A DNA stretch of 64,000 nucleotides from Oceanobacillus piezotolerans (GTDB lineage Bacteria > Bacillota > Bacilli > Bacillales > Amphibacillaceae), in the NCBI RefSeq assembly GCF_003665065.1, contig NZ_RCHR01000001.1, positions 62,001-126,000 of the forward strand. Direction: 5' to 3'. Position 1 is the stretch's first letter. Every line of letters starts with the position of its first letter. A model generated the notes under the pieces. The model saw only the letters and a program-made list of their open reading frames with translations. It was not told where the DNA came from and ran no database searches. Of this stretch, positions 52,646 to 62,200 are shown in pieces. The position numbers were made by a program, and so were the translations under genes.

Positions 52646-54136
52646 CTATTTTATAGAATGGGCATTTGCTTTTTTTTCTTCCATTGCATGTAATACAATT
52701 TCTTTCTCATTAAATGGGATCTCTCTATCCCCTATTATTTGAGTACGTTCATGGCCTTTACCGGCAATAATTACTACATCATTTTTATTACTTTCACTAA
52801 TTGCATACTCAATTGCTTCTTGACGATTATACAATGCCTTATATTTACCCTTATTCTTATTCATGGATTCTATTGTTTCGCTCATAATCGTTTCAGGATT
52901 ATTATTCTTAGGATTATCTAAAGTGATAATAGATAAATCTGCATATTCTGCAGCCACACGCGCCATTCCAAATCTTTTCTCTGTACCTTGTTTACTTAAA
53001 TCAGCATATACACCAAACACTAAAATGATTCGTCCTTTAACAAATGGACGAACAGTAGATAATAATTTTTGTAATGCATCTTCTGTGTGAGCGAAGTCTA
53101 CTATAACTTTGAAATCATCCTCTTCATAAACGACTTCAAATCTTCCATTAATGTTTGTCACGCTTTCGATGCCTTTTTTAATGGTTTCTAAATCAAATCC
53201 ACTGTAATACGCACATGCGATAGCCGCCAAACTGTTCAATACATATATTTCTCCGGGGAAATTAACTTTTACTTCAATTTTTTCACTTGGTGTATTTACC
53301 GTGTATGAAGTGTAATTAAAGTTGTAATCCAGATTAGTTGCATATATATCAGCAGAATCGTCTAAACCATAGGTTATTAAATTTGCTTTTTCCTTTTCTA
53401 ACATTTCGACTAACTTTTTACCATAGTAATCTTCATTATTTATAATGTTATAATCACTAGTCATTTTAAATAATTTTGCTTTTGCCAGGAAATATTCTTC
53501 CATGTTTTTATGCAGTTCCAAATGATCTGGAGTAAGGTTTGTAAAAATGCCTATATTAAAGTCTGTATAAGATACCCTGTCTAAACTAAGTGCATGAGAA
53601 GAGACTTCCATCATACAATTGTCAACATCTGCATCTACCATTTGTCTGAAAAGAGATTGAAGTCTTAAAGATTCTGGGGTAGTATTATCGTTTTTAGTTA
53701 GTTCATTATTTATGACGGTACCTATTGTACCAATTAATGCAAAGGGTCTGTTGGATTGGTCAAAAATTGATTTAACAAAATAGCTGGTTGATGTTTTTCC
53801 ATTCGTGCCTGTTATTCCAATCAACTTCAAATTCTCTGATGGATTTCCATAAAAGTTACTAGAGATCCTAGCTAAAGCTTTTCTGGAATTATCTACTTTT
53901 ATAACAGTAACACCTTTATCTGAAGTAAACGGTTTTTCGCATACAATAACAGAAGCACCAGCATCTATAGCACTTTCTATAAAATGATGTCCATCTACTG
54001 TATAGCCGGTGATGGCAACAAACATGCTATCGTTTTTAACTTCTCTTGAATCATATGTAACGGAATTTATCTCCTGATTGAGTTGACCTTGTAAAACTTC
54101 AAATTTTAATCCTTCTAAAATTAAAGATCCTAACAT
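52646..54136 (-). CDS. murE: MurE: UDP-MurNAc-L-Ala-D-Glu ligase, probably for L-ornithine or L-lysine
   Basis: A 496-aa Mur ligase. DSREVKNDSMFVAITGYTVDGH, shown by SMFVAITGYTVDGHHFI, is the UDP-binding domain; GITGTNGKTSTSYF is the P-loop; VSSHALSLDRV and TNLTPDHLELH are MurE blocks. The substrate motif that reads DNPR in diaminopimelate-type MurE reads DNPKNNNP, so the DAP-binding arginine is missing. It should therefore add a diamine such as L-Orn or L-Lys as residue 3. It lies apart from the dcw cluster, with a D-aspartate ligase-like gene downstream. Confidence 0.82.
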   Translation of the reverse strand: MLGSLILEGLKFEVLQGQLNQEINSVTYDSREVKNDSMFVAITGYTVDGHHFIESAIDAGASVIVCEKPFTSDKGVTVIKVDNSRKALARISSNFYGNPSENLKLIGITGTNGKTSTSYFVKSIFDQSNRPFALIGTIGTVINNELTKNDNTTPESLRLQSLFRQMVDADVDNCMMEVSSHALSLDRVSYTDFNIGIFTNLTPDHLELHKNMEEYFLAKAKLFKMTSDYNIINNEDYYGKKLVEMLEKEKANLITYGLDDSADIYATNLDYNFNYTSYTVNTPSEKIEVKVNFPGEIYVLNSLAAIACAYYSGFDLETIKKGIESVTNINGRFEVVYEEDDFKVIVDFAHTEDALQKLLSTVRPFVKGRIILVFGVYADLSKQGTEKRFGMARVAAEYADLSIITLDNPKNNNPETIMSETIESMNKNKGKYKALYNRQEAIEYAISESNKNDVVIIAGKGHERTQIIGDREIPFNEKEIVLHAMEEKKANAHSIK

Positions 54137-54484
54137 TGTTATCGCTCCTTACAATCTGTATATGACCAATGCTTGTTAACTAAATATAAGAATACACAGA
54201 GAGTGTGTATAATAGAACAATTTTTGTTTCTGGATTCTTACCTTGTAATTATATCGAGAAGAATTTATTATGTCTAATATTATTTAACCGGTACCGTTTC
54301 TTCATAGTTAAAATCTTTATATGATTACACTAAATGGGATTAAATGCTTAGATATTACTTTTCTACTTACCAAATATTGGGTGGTAGAAGTGCGCCCAAT
54401 GTAGTATAATTTAGGAATATAGAGAAAATTCATTAGGTTATATAAATTGGTTCAACTTAACTATTACATTGGGGAGAAGATGGA
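54137..54484. other. Divergent promoter region murE / ATP-grasp
   Basis: AT-rich. Two TATAAT hexamers (54209 and 54405 areas) read rightward but neither has a convincing -35 at 17 bp. No ORF or strong hairpin seen. Confidence 0.35.
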
Positions 54485-55669
54485 ATGAATAATAAGGCGG
54501 TCATATTAGGCAATAATTATTATATTGGCTTAAGTACTATAAGATGTTTAGGTTCACAAGGTATTCATACGGTAGCAATGGATTATTCTGATGAAGAGAG
54601 ATATGGTGTCAGATCAAAATACTGTAAAGAGCAGGTGATTGTTCCGCACTATAAGAAAGAAAAGGAACAATTTATTGGGGCACTCATTAATTATGCTAAA
54701 AAACAAGAAATGAAGCCGGTTCTAATTCCCTGTCACGATTCATATGTAGAGGTTATTGATGAATATTTACCAGATTTAAAGGAATATTATTTAATCCCTC
54801 AAACAGAGCAGGGTCTTTATACAAGGATTATGAATAAGGATAAATTACATCAACTAGCAGAAAAGCATGGAGTTAGAGTGCCAGAGACGGTCAGGGTGGA
54901 TGAAGTAGATTTTGAGAAAAAGATTGAAGAAACTATCAAGTTCCCCTGTTTAGTAAAGCCGGTAGACTCACCAACATTTGTTAGCGTATTTCGTAAGAAG
55001 CTTTTTAAAGTAAACAATATGGAAGAGCTATATGCTTCAGTGGAGAAGGCGAAGGAAGCAGGTCTCGAAGTCATTATTCAACGAATCATCCCTGGTTTTG
55101 ATGATCATATGCATACGTTTGATGCTTATTTGAATCAAGAATCCAAGGTAACACATTGGGTGACCTGCCAGAAACAGCGTCAGTACCCAATTAACTTTGG
55201 TGCAAGTGTATATACATCGCAAAAATATATACCAGAATTATATGATATTGGAGCTACTTTTCTTGAGGCAATTGGATATAAGGGATTCGCAGAGATTGAA
55301 TTTAAAAAAGATGCTGAAACAGGAAATTTTTACTTAATCGAAATAAATGCGAGAATAACAAATTTCAACCAACTATTATATAAAGTTGGTATTAATTTTC
55401 CTTACATTACCTATAAAGAATTAACTGGAGAGCCACTAGAACCGAAAGCCTTAACGGAAACAACAAACAGAACGTTCTGGTATGTTTATGAAGATATGTT
55501 AGCGATTCGGAATTATTTAAAAACAGGTCAATTGACTATAAAGCAAATTATACTTTCCTTCTTACGACCTAAGATTCATGCCTTTTGGGACAGGACAGAT
55601 CCTAAACCAGCATTATACTACACTAAGTTAATGGCATTTAAAGCTGTTAGGCGGGTTGGGAAGAGATAA
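54485..55669 (+). CDS. ATP-grasp carboxylate-amine ligase, substrate unknown
   Basis: A 394-aa ATP-grasp enzyme. AVILGNNYYIGLSTIRCLG begins a pre-ATP-grasp domain, FPCLVKPVDSPTF and IIQRIIPGFDDHMHTFD form the nucleotide site, and FYLIEINARITNFNQLLYK the Mg site. It is only distantly like the ligase at 51070. It shares its strand with, and lies 97 nt before, an aspartate racemase, so D-aspartate or D-glutamate is a plausible substrate. SD GGGGAGA precedes the ATG. Confidence 0.7.
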   Translation: MNNKAVILGNNYYIGLSTIRCLGSQGIHTVAMDYSDEERYGVRSKYCKEQVIVPHYKKEKEQFIGALINYAKKQEMKPVLIPCHDSYVEVIDEYLPDLKEYYLIPQTEQGLYTRIMNKDKLHQLAEKHGVRVPETVRVDEVDFEKKIEETIKFPCLVKPVDSPTFVSVFRKKLFKVNNMEELYASVEKAKEAGLEVIIQRIIPGFDDHMHTFDAYLNQESKVTHWVTCQKQRQYPINFGASVYTSQKYIPELYDIGATFLEAIGYKGFAEIEFKKDAETGNFYLIEINARITNFNQLLYKVGINFPYITYKELTGEPLEPKALTETTNRTFWYVYEDMLAIRNYLKTGQLTIKQIILSFLRPKIHAFWDRTDPKPALYYTKLMAFKAVRRVGKR

Positions 55670-55681
55670 AGTGAAATTTAA

Positions 55682-55720
55682 CCTGAATTCTGGAAGCGGC
55701 TCTTACAGCCAGTTAACCTG
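55682..55720 (-). repeat. CAGGTTAACTGG repeat, copy 2 (reversed)
   Basis: Read leftward: CAGGTTAACTGGCTGTA, eight bases, TTCCAGAATTCAGG. Homologous to 37626-37665. Confidence 0.5.
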
Positions 55721-55766
55721 AATAAAAGGGAGCAATATTGAATTTTATTATAATGGCGGTGAAATA

Positions 55767-56486
55767 ATGCAAGGAAAGATGCTAGGAGTTATCGGAGGAA
55801 TGGGGCCAATGGCAACATCTGTATTTTTAGCAAAGCTAGTTAAAAATACAGCAGCAGAGAAAGATCAAGATCATATAGACACCATTATTTTGAACCATGC
55901 TACTATTCCGGACAGAACAAATGCAATAATAACAAATACAGGACAAAATTTCCTTAAAGTTATAAGAAAAGATATCAAATTATTAGAAGATATAGGGGTG
56001 GAGAATATAGCCATCCCTTGTAATACATCTCATTTTTATTATAAGGAAATGCAGGATATGACTAGTGTTCATATTATTAATATGGTGGAGAAAACGACTG
56101 AATATATCCATCAACTCTATGGTGATTATAGTAAAATTGCCATCCTAGCTACAGATGGAACGATAAGATCGAGAATCTATTGTAATTCAGGTCAACAGTT
56201 TAATTTAGAAGCATACCATCCCGAACCAGCTATTCAAAGAAACATCATGCAAGTTATATATAACTATAAAGCAGGTGTGGCGGATGAGAAGGAATTTGAA
56301 GAAATAGTGAAGCATATGATTTACCGCGAAAACTGCAGGTGTGTCATCCTCGGGTGCACAGAATTATCATGTCTTCCTATTAGTGAAGAGATTAAAAATT
56401 ATTGTATCGACCCAATGGATATACTAGTGGAGGAATCTATCATTCTTTCCGGTAAACAAACCATTCATTCACTAGTAATGAATTGA
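55767..56486 (+). CDS. Aspartate racemase family protein
   Basis: A 239-aa Asp/Glu racemase. GVIGGMGPMATSVFLAKL is the N-terminal block; the two catalytic cysteines are in IPCNTSH (near 83) and LGCTELS (near 197). It interconverts L- and D-aspartate without cofactor. In this cluster it would supply D-aspartate for the peptidoglycan bridge. It is also formally similar to EutA of hydroxyectoine clusters, but it is far from the ectoine locus. Confidence 0.85.
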   Translation: MQGKMLGVIGGMGPMATSVFLAKLVKNTAAEKDQDHIDTIILNHATIPDRTNAIITNTGQNFLKVIRKDIKLLEDIGVENIAIPCNTSHFYYKEMQDMTSVHIINMVEKTTEYIHQLYGDYSKIAILATDGTIRSRIYCNSGQQFNLEAYHPEPAIQRNIMQVIYNYKAGVADEKEFEEIVKHMIYRENCRCVILGCTELSCLPISEEIKNYCIDPMDILVEESIILSGKQTIHSLVMN

Positions 56487-56501
56487 ATAAGAATAATAAG
56501 T

Positions 56502-56529
56502 TGGTCAGTCAAAAAAGGCTGACCATTTT
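56502..56529 (+). terminator. Terminator after the racemase
   Basis: TGGTCAGTC / GCTGACCA, then TTTTATTAT. Confidence 0.7.
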
Positions 56530-56618
56530 ATTATCAACAGAAATATAGCAGTGATAATATCAAACCCCAAGTAGAAGTGTAAGGAATGCATTTCTTAAAG
56601 TGATGCAAAATAAGTCTT

Positions 56619-57782
56619 CTATTTTTTTTCTACTCTTTTCGTATATTTTAAGGCTCCTTCTAGGATTTGCTGGTTTTTTTCTTCTATCTCTTTTTTTCTA
56701 GGAATGGTAGGCAGCTTCTCCTCTTCATCATGCCAGTATTTTGGTAAGGTGAAAGGAGAGTGGGGTTGCCATTTTTCTATCCATTTTGTTGGAAGTTCCC
56801 CTGTTTCTATATGATCGTGTCTCATAACATTCCATATTTGTGACCATGCTCGTGGAACTACTCGCCAAGCGTCATAACCACCGCCACCAAGGGCTATCCA
56901 GCGGCCTCCGCAGTATTGGTGCGCTAGTTCATGAGCTAACAGCGGAATTTTCTCGTAGATTTGCATACTAGCACATAGATGGGTTAAAGGGTCCAAAAAG
57001 TGAGAATCAGCACCATTTTGTGTAACAATGATATCTGGTCGGAAAAAATCAATTACAGCTCGGAAAGCGGATTCATATAATTGTATATAAGACTCGTCCT
57101 GAGTAAATGCATCAATTGGCAAATTAAAGGAGTAACCATGCCCTTCTTTAATGCCGCGCTCACTTACATTTCCTGTTCCGGGAAAAAGATACCGGCCAGT
57201 CTCGTGGATGGAAAGAGTGCATACATTTGGATCTTCATAAAAAGACCATTGTACACCATCCCCGTGATGTGCATCAGTATCGACATACAAGACTCGCAGA
57301 TTGTATTTTTTACGGATATAAGCAATGGCAATTGCACCATCATTATAGATACAAAAACCAGATGCTTTTCCTTTAAACCCATGATGGAGCCCACCAGCTA
57401 GATTTAAAGCATGGTCTGCACGATTCGTTAGAACTGCATCTACAGCAGCAAGTGTGGCCCCAACCAGCATACTGGAAGCTTCATGCATATTACGAAAGAT
57501 TGGAGTGTCTTCCGTTCCAAGACCATATTTGTATTTTTCTTCGTCGCTCAATTTTCCCTTACCAGCTCTTTTCACTGCATCGATATATGCATAGTCGTGA
57601 ATAAGACCTATTTCTTCTTCCGTAGCAATACGAGGGGGGAGAATATCATCCGTCATTAGTGTTCCAGAATGTTCTAATAAGTCCTTCGATAGTAAGACTC
57701 TTTTTTGGGTGAATGGGTGCTCATCATGGAAATGATACTTCATCACATCATCTGAAAAAACAAAGACTGCATTTTTCTTCAT
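56619..57782 (-). CDS. acuC: Histone-deacetylase-family protein AcuC
   Basis: A 387-aa zinc-dependent lysine deacetylase. NLAGGLHHGFKGKASGFCIYND, with GGLHHGFKGKASGFC, holds the tandem His; VDTDAHHGDGVQ and QNGADSHFLDPL hold the Zn ligands; LGGGGYDAWRV holds the catalytic Tyr area. AcuC removes acetyl groups from acetyl-CoA synthetase and reactivates it. It overlaps acuB by 4 nt (ATGA). Confidence 0.92.
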   Translation of the reverse strand: MKKNAVFVFSDDVMKYHFHDEHPFTQKRVLLSKDLLEHSGTLMTDDILPPRIATEEEIGLIHDYAYIDAVKRAGKGKLSDEEKYKYGLGTEDTPIFRNMHEASSMLVGATLAAVDAVLTNRADHALNLAGGLHHGFKGKASGFCIYNDGAIAIAYIRKKYNLRVLYVDTDAHHGDGVQWSFYEDPNVCTLSIHETGRYLFPGTGNVSERGIKEGHGYSFNLPIDAFTQDESYIQLYESAFRAVIDFFRPDIIVTQNGADSHFLDPLTHLCASMQIYEKIPLLAHELAHQYCGGRWIALGGGGYDAWRVVPRAWSQIWNVMRHDHIETGELPTKWIEKWQPHSPFTLPKYWHDEEEKLPTIPRKKEIEEKNQQILEGALKYTKRVEKK

Positions 57783-58429
57783 AGCTTTGGCTCCGGTATA
57801 TTATTTGGCCATAATAAGGCATAACCAGCTTGCCTAAGATCTTGAATTAATGGCATAGGATTCATTGTTTGAACACGAAAAACAAGTATCTTATATTGTG
57901 TATCCTTTTTATACGGGTATACAAGAATAGAGGCTATATTTACCTTTCTCCTCCCAAAAATCTGTGTTACTTCAGGAATAATCCCAGGGATGTCTGGAAC
58001 TTTAACTTCGATTAATGAACTTTGTACATTTGTTCCAGTTAATTGGATGAAGGTATATAACATGTCCTTTTCAGTGACCACTCCAACTAACCTGCCATGA
58101 TTCACAACGGGAAGGCATGCAATTTCTTTATCATAAAAAACTTTAGCTATTTCTTCTACAAAATCCAGCGGATGCACCGTAATGACAGGTGAACTCATAA
58201 TAGTATGCAGTTCATTATCTAGTTCTCGTGTATCATGATTCTTCAATAGGATGGAGGGACTTGCATCTCGAACATCCCGGTCTGATACTATTCCTACGAC
58301 GTGATGCTCTTCATCCACAATGGGAATATGACGAATCCGGTTCACCTGCAATAAATGCACTGCTTCCTTAATCGTATCGTTGGCTTTTAAAGTAATAACT
58401 TCCGTTCTCATAATTTCTTCCACTAACAT
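57779..58429 (-). CDS. acuB: AcuB: CBS-ACT domain protein
   Basis: A 216-aa protein with two CBS motifs (MRTEVITLKANDTIKEAVHLL region, then MSSPVITVHPLDFVEEIAKVF) and a C-terminal ACT domain (VPDIPGIIPEVTQIFGRRKVN). CBS pairs bind adenine nucleotides. AcuB supports acetoin/acetate use in B. subtilis by an unclear mechanism. Its stop overlaps acuC and its ATG overlaps the acuA stop. Confidence 0.92.
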   Translation of the reverse strand: MLVEEIMRTEVITLKANDTIKEAVHLLQVNRIRHIPIVDEEHHVVGIVSDRDVRDASPSILLKNHDTRELDNELHTIMSSPVITVHPLDFVEEIAKVFYDKEIACLPVVNHGRLVGVVTEKDMLYTFIQLTGTNVQSSLIEVKVPDIPGIIPEVTQIFGRRKVNIASILVYPYKKDTQYKILVFRVQTMNPMPLIQDLRQAGYALLWPNNIPEPKL

Positions 58430-59085
58430 TATAATCCCTCCCTCATGTTGCGATTTTGATGACGCGTTAAAAATCGTAATGTATCAAACTGCTTAATCGA
58501 CTCGTGTGAAACATTTTTACCAATTCGGACCATTAAGCAGTTTGCCGGATGGGATATGATCTCTGGATCATCTGTTGGGGCAGGAAGCAATCCACCAGCT
58601 GCCATCATTTTTTCCATGACTTTACGATAATTCCAGATACTTAACCCCGTTCCATCCAGATCCCAGTGCCAATAATATTCTGTGGAAATAATAATGTAGT
58701 TTTCCATATATTCATCCATCATTGCAACCTTTAATAAATTGGAAGCTATTTTTGCGCCACGATAGGCCGGTATAACCTCTACTGCTCCCAACTCCATTAA
58801 ATCTTCCATATTAAACTTAGACCATCTTTCAAGTGGATCTGGATGCAGGTATGTTACATAACCAATAATCATATTGTTCTTTCTTGCTATAATGATTCTC
58901 CCTTCAGGAAAGTCGGCAATACTCAATAAAGCCTCAAACTGCTTTGGAGCGGGGCGAAAAGCGGTTAGTTGTCCATGAAAATCATATTGTCTTAATTGGT
59001 TTGATGACAAGGGACCTTCAATAGTGATCATTTGTTGTTCCGAAGTTTCTAATTCCATTGAATGATACGTTTTAATGTGTTCCAT
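58429..59085 (-). CDS. acuA: Protein acetyltransferase AcuA (GNAT)
   Basis: A 218-aa GNAT acetyltransferase. GAVEVIPAYRGAKIASNLLKV is the acetyl-CoA loop (core PAYRGAKIASNLL), and TEYYWHWDLDGTGLSIWNYR is an AcuA block. It acetylates and switches off acetyl-CoA synthetase. The frame runs upstream to 59181, but ATG 59085, behind GGTGG, begins the conserved MEHIKTYHS. acsA, its usual divergent neighbour, is not here. Confidence 0.92.
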   Translation of the reverse strand: MEHIKTYHSMELETSEQQMITIEGPLSSNQLRQYDFHGQLTAFRPAPKQFEALLSIADFPEGRIIIARKNNMIIGYVTYLHPDPLERWSKFNMEDLMELGAVEVIPAYRGAKIASNLLKVAMMDEYMENYIIISTEYYWHWDLDGTGLSIWNYRKVMEKMMAAGGLLPAPTDDPEIISHPANCLMVRIGKNVSHESIKQFDTLRFLTRHQNRNMREGL

Positions 59086-59186
59086 ACATTCACCACCTAA
59101 TTGGCTCAATCTTCTTTCTTTAGTATACATTAATTCCAAGAATATTTTTAGTATTATATATAGTGGAAAATAAAAAAGCATAAAAT

Positions 59187-59219
59187 GTAAAAAAGATGGA
59201 TTGGGTAATCCAATCCATC
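59187..59219 (-). terminator. Terminator of the penicillin-binding protein gene (leftward)
   Basis: AGATGGATTGG / CCAATCCATCT, followed leftward by TTTTTT. Confidence 0.85.
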
Positions 59220-59231
59220 TATGTTCATTAA

Positions 59232-62200
59232 CTATTCATTTTCACTATTTTCTTCTTCGGTATTACTATCATTCTCTTCTTCTGGTGTATCCTGTTCTGG
59301 CTCACTCTCATTATTATTTTCATTGCTTTCACTGGCTGCATCGTTATTATTCTCATTTTCATTCTCTTCTTTTTCTTCTGCAGGCTCCTTAGCAGGCTCT
59401 TCTTTTTCTTCTTTCGGTGGTTCTTTTTCAGGAGCTTTACCTACTGTTACAGGGTTAGATGGATTAGACTCCTTTCCTGTAAAGTCTACTGCTCTAACTC
59501 GGTAACTAGCATATCCGTTACCGGCCTGGAAGCTTGTAGAAGTGGTACTCTCGATTAAAGTAAAATTGCCATCTGGACTATCTGCCCGGTAAACACGGTA
59601 TCCAACGACATCTTTTGCTGGCATATTCCATGTTAAATTACTGCCGGAAACGGTTAGTTCTGGTGCAGCAGGAGCTTTGCCATCATCCTCTATGGTAGCC
59701 TGTCTACTCGCGCCTGGAAAAGCAATTCTCTCCCATTTCTCGCGTTCTTTATTTGGATATAGCTGTGTTGGATCCGAAAGTCTATCGTAGCCTTGGTTTT
59801 TGAACCATTCTGGGTTAAACATTAACCCATTTCCGCGTACAAATTCATCAGGTGCATTTGCACCAGGTGGTAATGCTCTTCCATCTATTAAGATTTGTTG
59901 TGCTCGGACTAAGCTATTATCCGTCTGTGTAGGAACAAACTTCGCATTGAATATATCGGTTTTAACTAGGCCTGCATCAGCACAGAGGTCAGATGGCAGC
60001 ATTCCGGAAATTTGACAATAGCTTCTTGAAACAATACCTTCAGGCTGTGCAAAGTTTTCTTGTGGAGCCAATAATTCTGGATTAATAGCTGTAGCTGCAT
60101 TAATCAGCTCAGCCCAAAGTTTCATGTTTCGATTACTATGGTATATCTCACAGGAGTCACACCTTAATGAGTCAGGATATTCATATCCCAGCCATGATCC
60201 CATGGTTACATTTGGATTACTAGCAACAAAATGGACGTTTTCCACATTTTGAGAGGTACCCGTTTTACCTGCCCAATCTACTCCGGAGTATCGAAGCTGT
60301 GAATTTAGGTAGGTAGCAGATCCGTTTGAGATAACATCACGCATCATATCTACCATTAAATAACTTGTTTGTGGACTAAATACTTCAACAGGTTCTGGTT
60401 TATGCTCATAAACTACTTCGCCATCCACTGTTGTTATTTTTTCAATCATATAGGCATCATTAAATTTACCAGCATTTGCAAAGGTAGTGAACGCATTTGT
60501 ATTTTCTTCTAATGAAATACCTACAGATGTCCCGCCTAATGCTAATGATGCGTTTTGGTATTCATTTTCGCCCAAAGAAGTAATTCCCATCTTCTCCAGA
60601 TATTGTTCAACTGGATTATCATTCATTACCTTCGTATAGAGTTTAACCGCAGGAATATTGAAAGAATCTTTTAAGTTATCTCGTGCTGATAATATCCCGT
60701 GATACCTCAAGTCGAAGTTGTTAGGAGAATACCCGCCACTAAATGTGGTTGGAATATCAGCTATTGGTGTACCAGGCTGAATAATCCCTTTTTCCAATGC
60801 TGGTGCATAAACAAGCAGTGGTTTCATCGTACTGCCATTTGATCGTAAGGCCTTAACATAGTTTGTTTGATCCTCTTCACTAAATTCCCGGCCACCCAAG
60901 AAGCTAATAATTCGGCCAGTTTTGTTGTCAATTAAGATGGCAGCAGCCTGAACAGACTGTTGTACTGTATATGTTTGACCCTCCGAATTCTTTAATGTTG
61001 TAACGGTATCAGGTCCATATTGTTTAAAGTTCTTAGCAACCTCTTGAAACGTATCATAAATTTCCTTGTCAATGGTTGAATGGATACGATAGCCATTGTT
61101 CTCGAGAGCTTGACCAGCAAGCTCTTCAAACTCTAAGTTTAATTCATCATCAGCTTTTACTTCTTCTAAAGTATAGCCTTCTTTTTCAATCAGCATTTCC
61201 TTAATCAGTTCTTTTGCTTCTATTTGTAGTTCTCTAACTAAATATGGATATTGGTCCAACGGCTTAGGAGTTGGCTCTATAAAATCAGCAACAATATCGT
61301 AGTCTATTGCCTCTTTATATTCCTTCTCGGTTATATGCCCCATATCTAGCATTCTATTGAGTACAACTTTCATTCGGTCAAGACCTGGTTGTAATCCTTC
61401 TTTATCCTTTAAACCACCTGTATTCTCAAAAGGAGTATAATAGGAAGGACTTTGAGGTAATCCAGCTAAATAGGCTGCTTGAGCAAGGTTGACTTCATTC
61501 GCATTAATACCAAATATACCTTGTGCCGCAGTCTGCACCCCCGCAATATTATCACCAGAAGCATTACGGCCATAAGGAACGATGTTTAAATATGCCTCCA
61601 AAATCTGATCTTTGTCTAAAAATTGCTCTAAGCGAAGAGCTAAGAGGATTTCTTTAGCCTTTCGTTCGAATGAAACTTCGTTGGTCAGAACCTGATTTTT
61701 AATTAATTGTTGTGTTAATGTGCTGCCCCCGGATTGCATACTAGCATTCGTAATTTCCTGGAATAACGCTCGGAAAATTGCCTTAGGAACAACACCATGG
61801 TGTTCTTTAAAGTATTCGTCCTCTGTGGCAGTAACTGCCTGAAGAAGCATTGGAGAGACTTTATCTAAAGTGGTTTCTTCTCTCAAAAGGTCAGAACGTA
61901 TATCACCTATATAGATATCGTCAGCGAAGTAAAGCTTTGATGTCTCCGCGTAATTATAAATATCATTCTCCATTTCGGCTTGACTGCGGAGGGGTTCATC
62001 TTTTACAAGGGATGCAAAATAACCAAACCCAATTCCGCCAATAAAGAACATACCGATGAAACTAACAATTAAAAAGAATAAAATGATATTCCAAATAATA
62101 TCGTATGTAATGCGAGAGCTCCGTTGTATTTTTCCTGTTTGCCACTGTCTTTTGAATATTTTCGCAAAAGGAATCTCATTTATAGCATTTCCGATAGATT

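Noticed and set aside
59201..59505. Two small + strand frames rich in His/Tyr or Ser
   Set aside because: Antisense to the acidic tail of the penicillin-binding protein; low complexity mirrors that tail.
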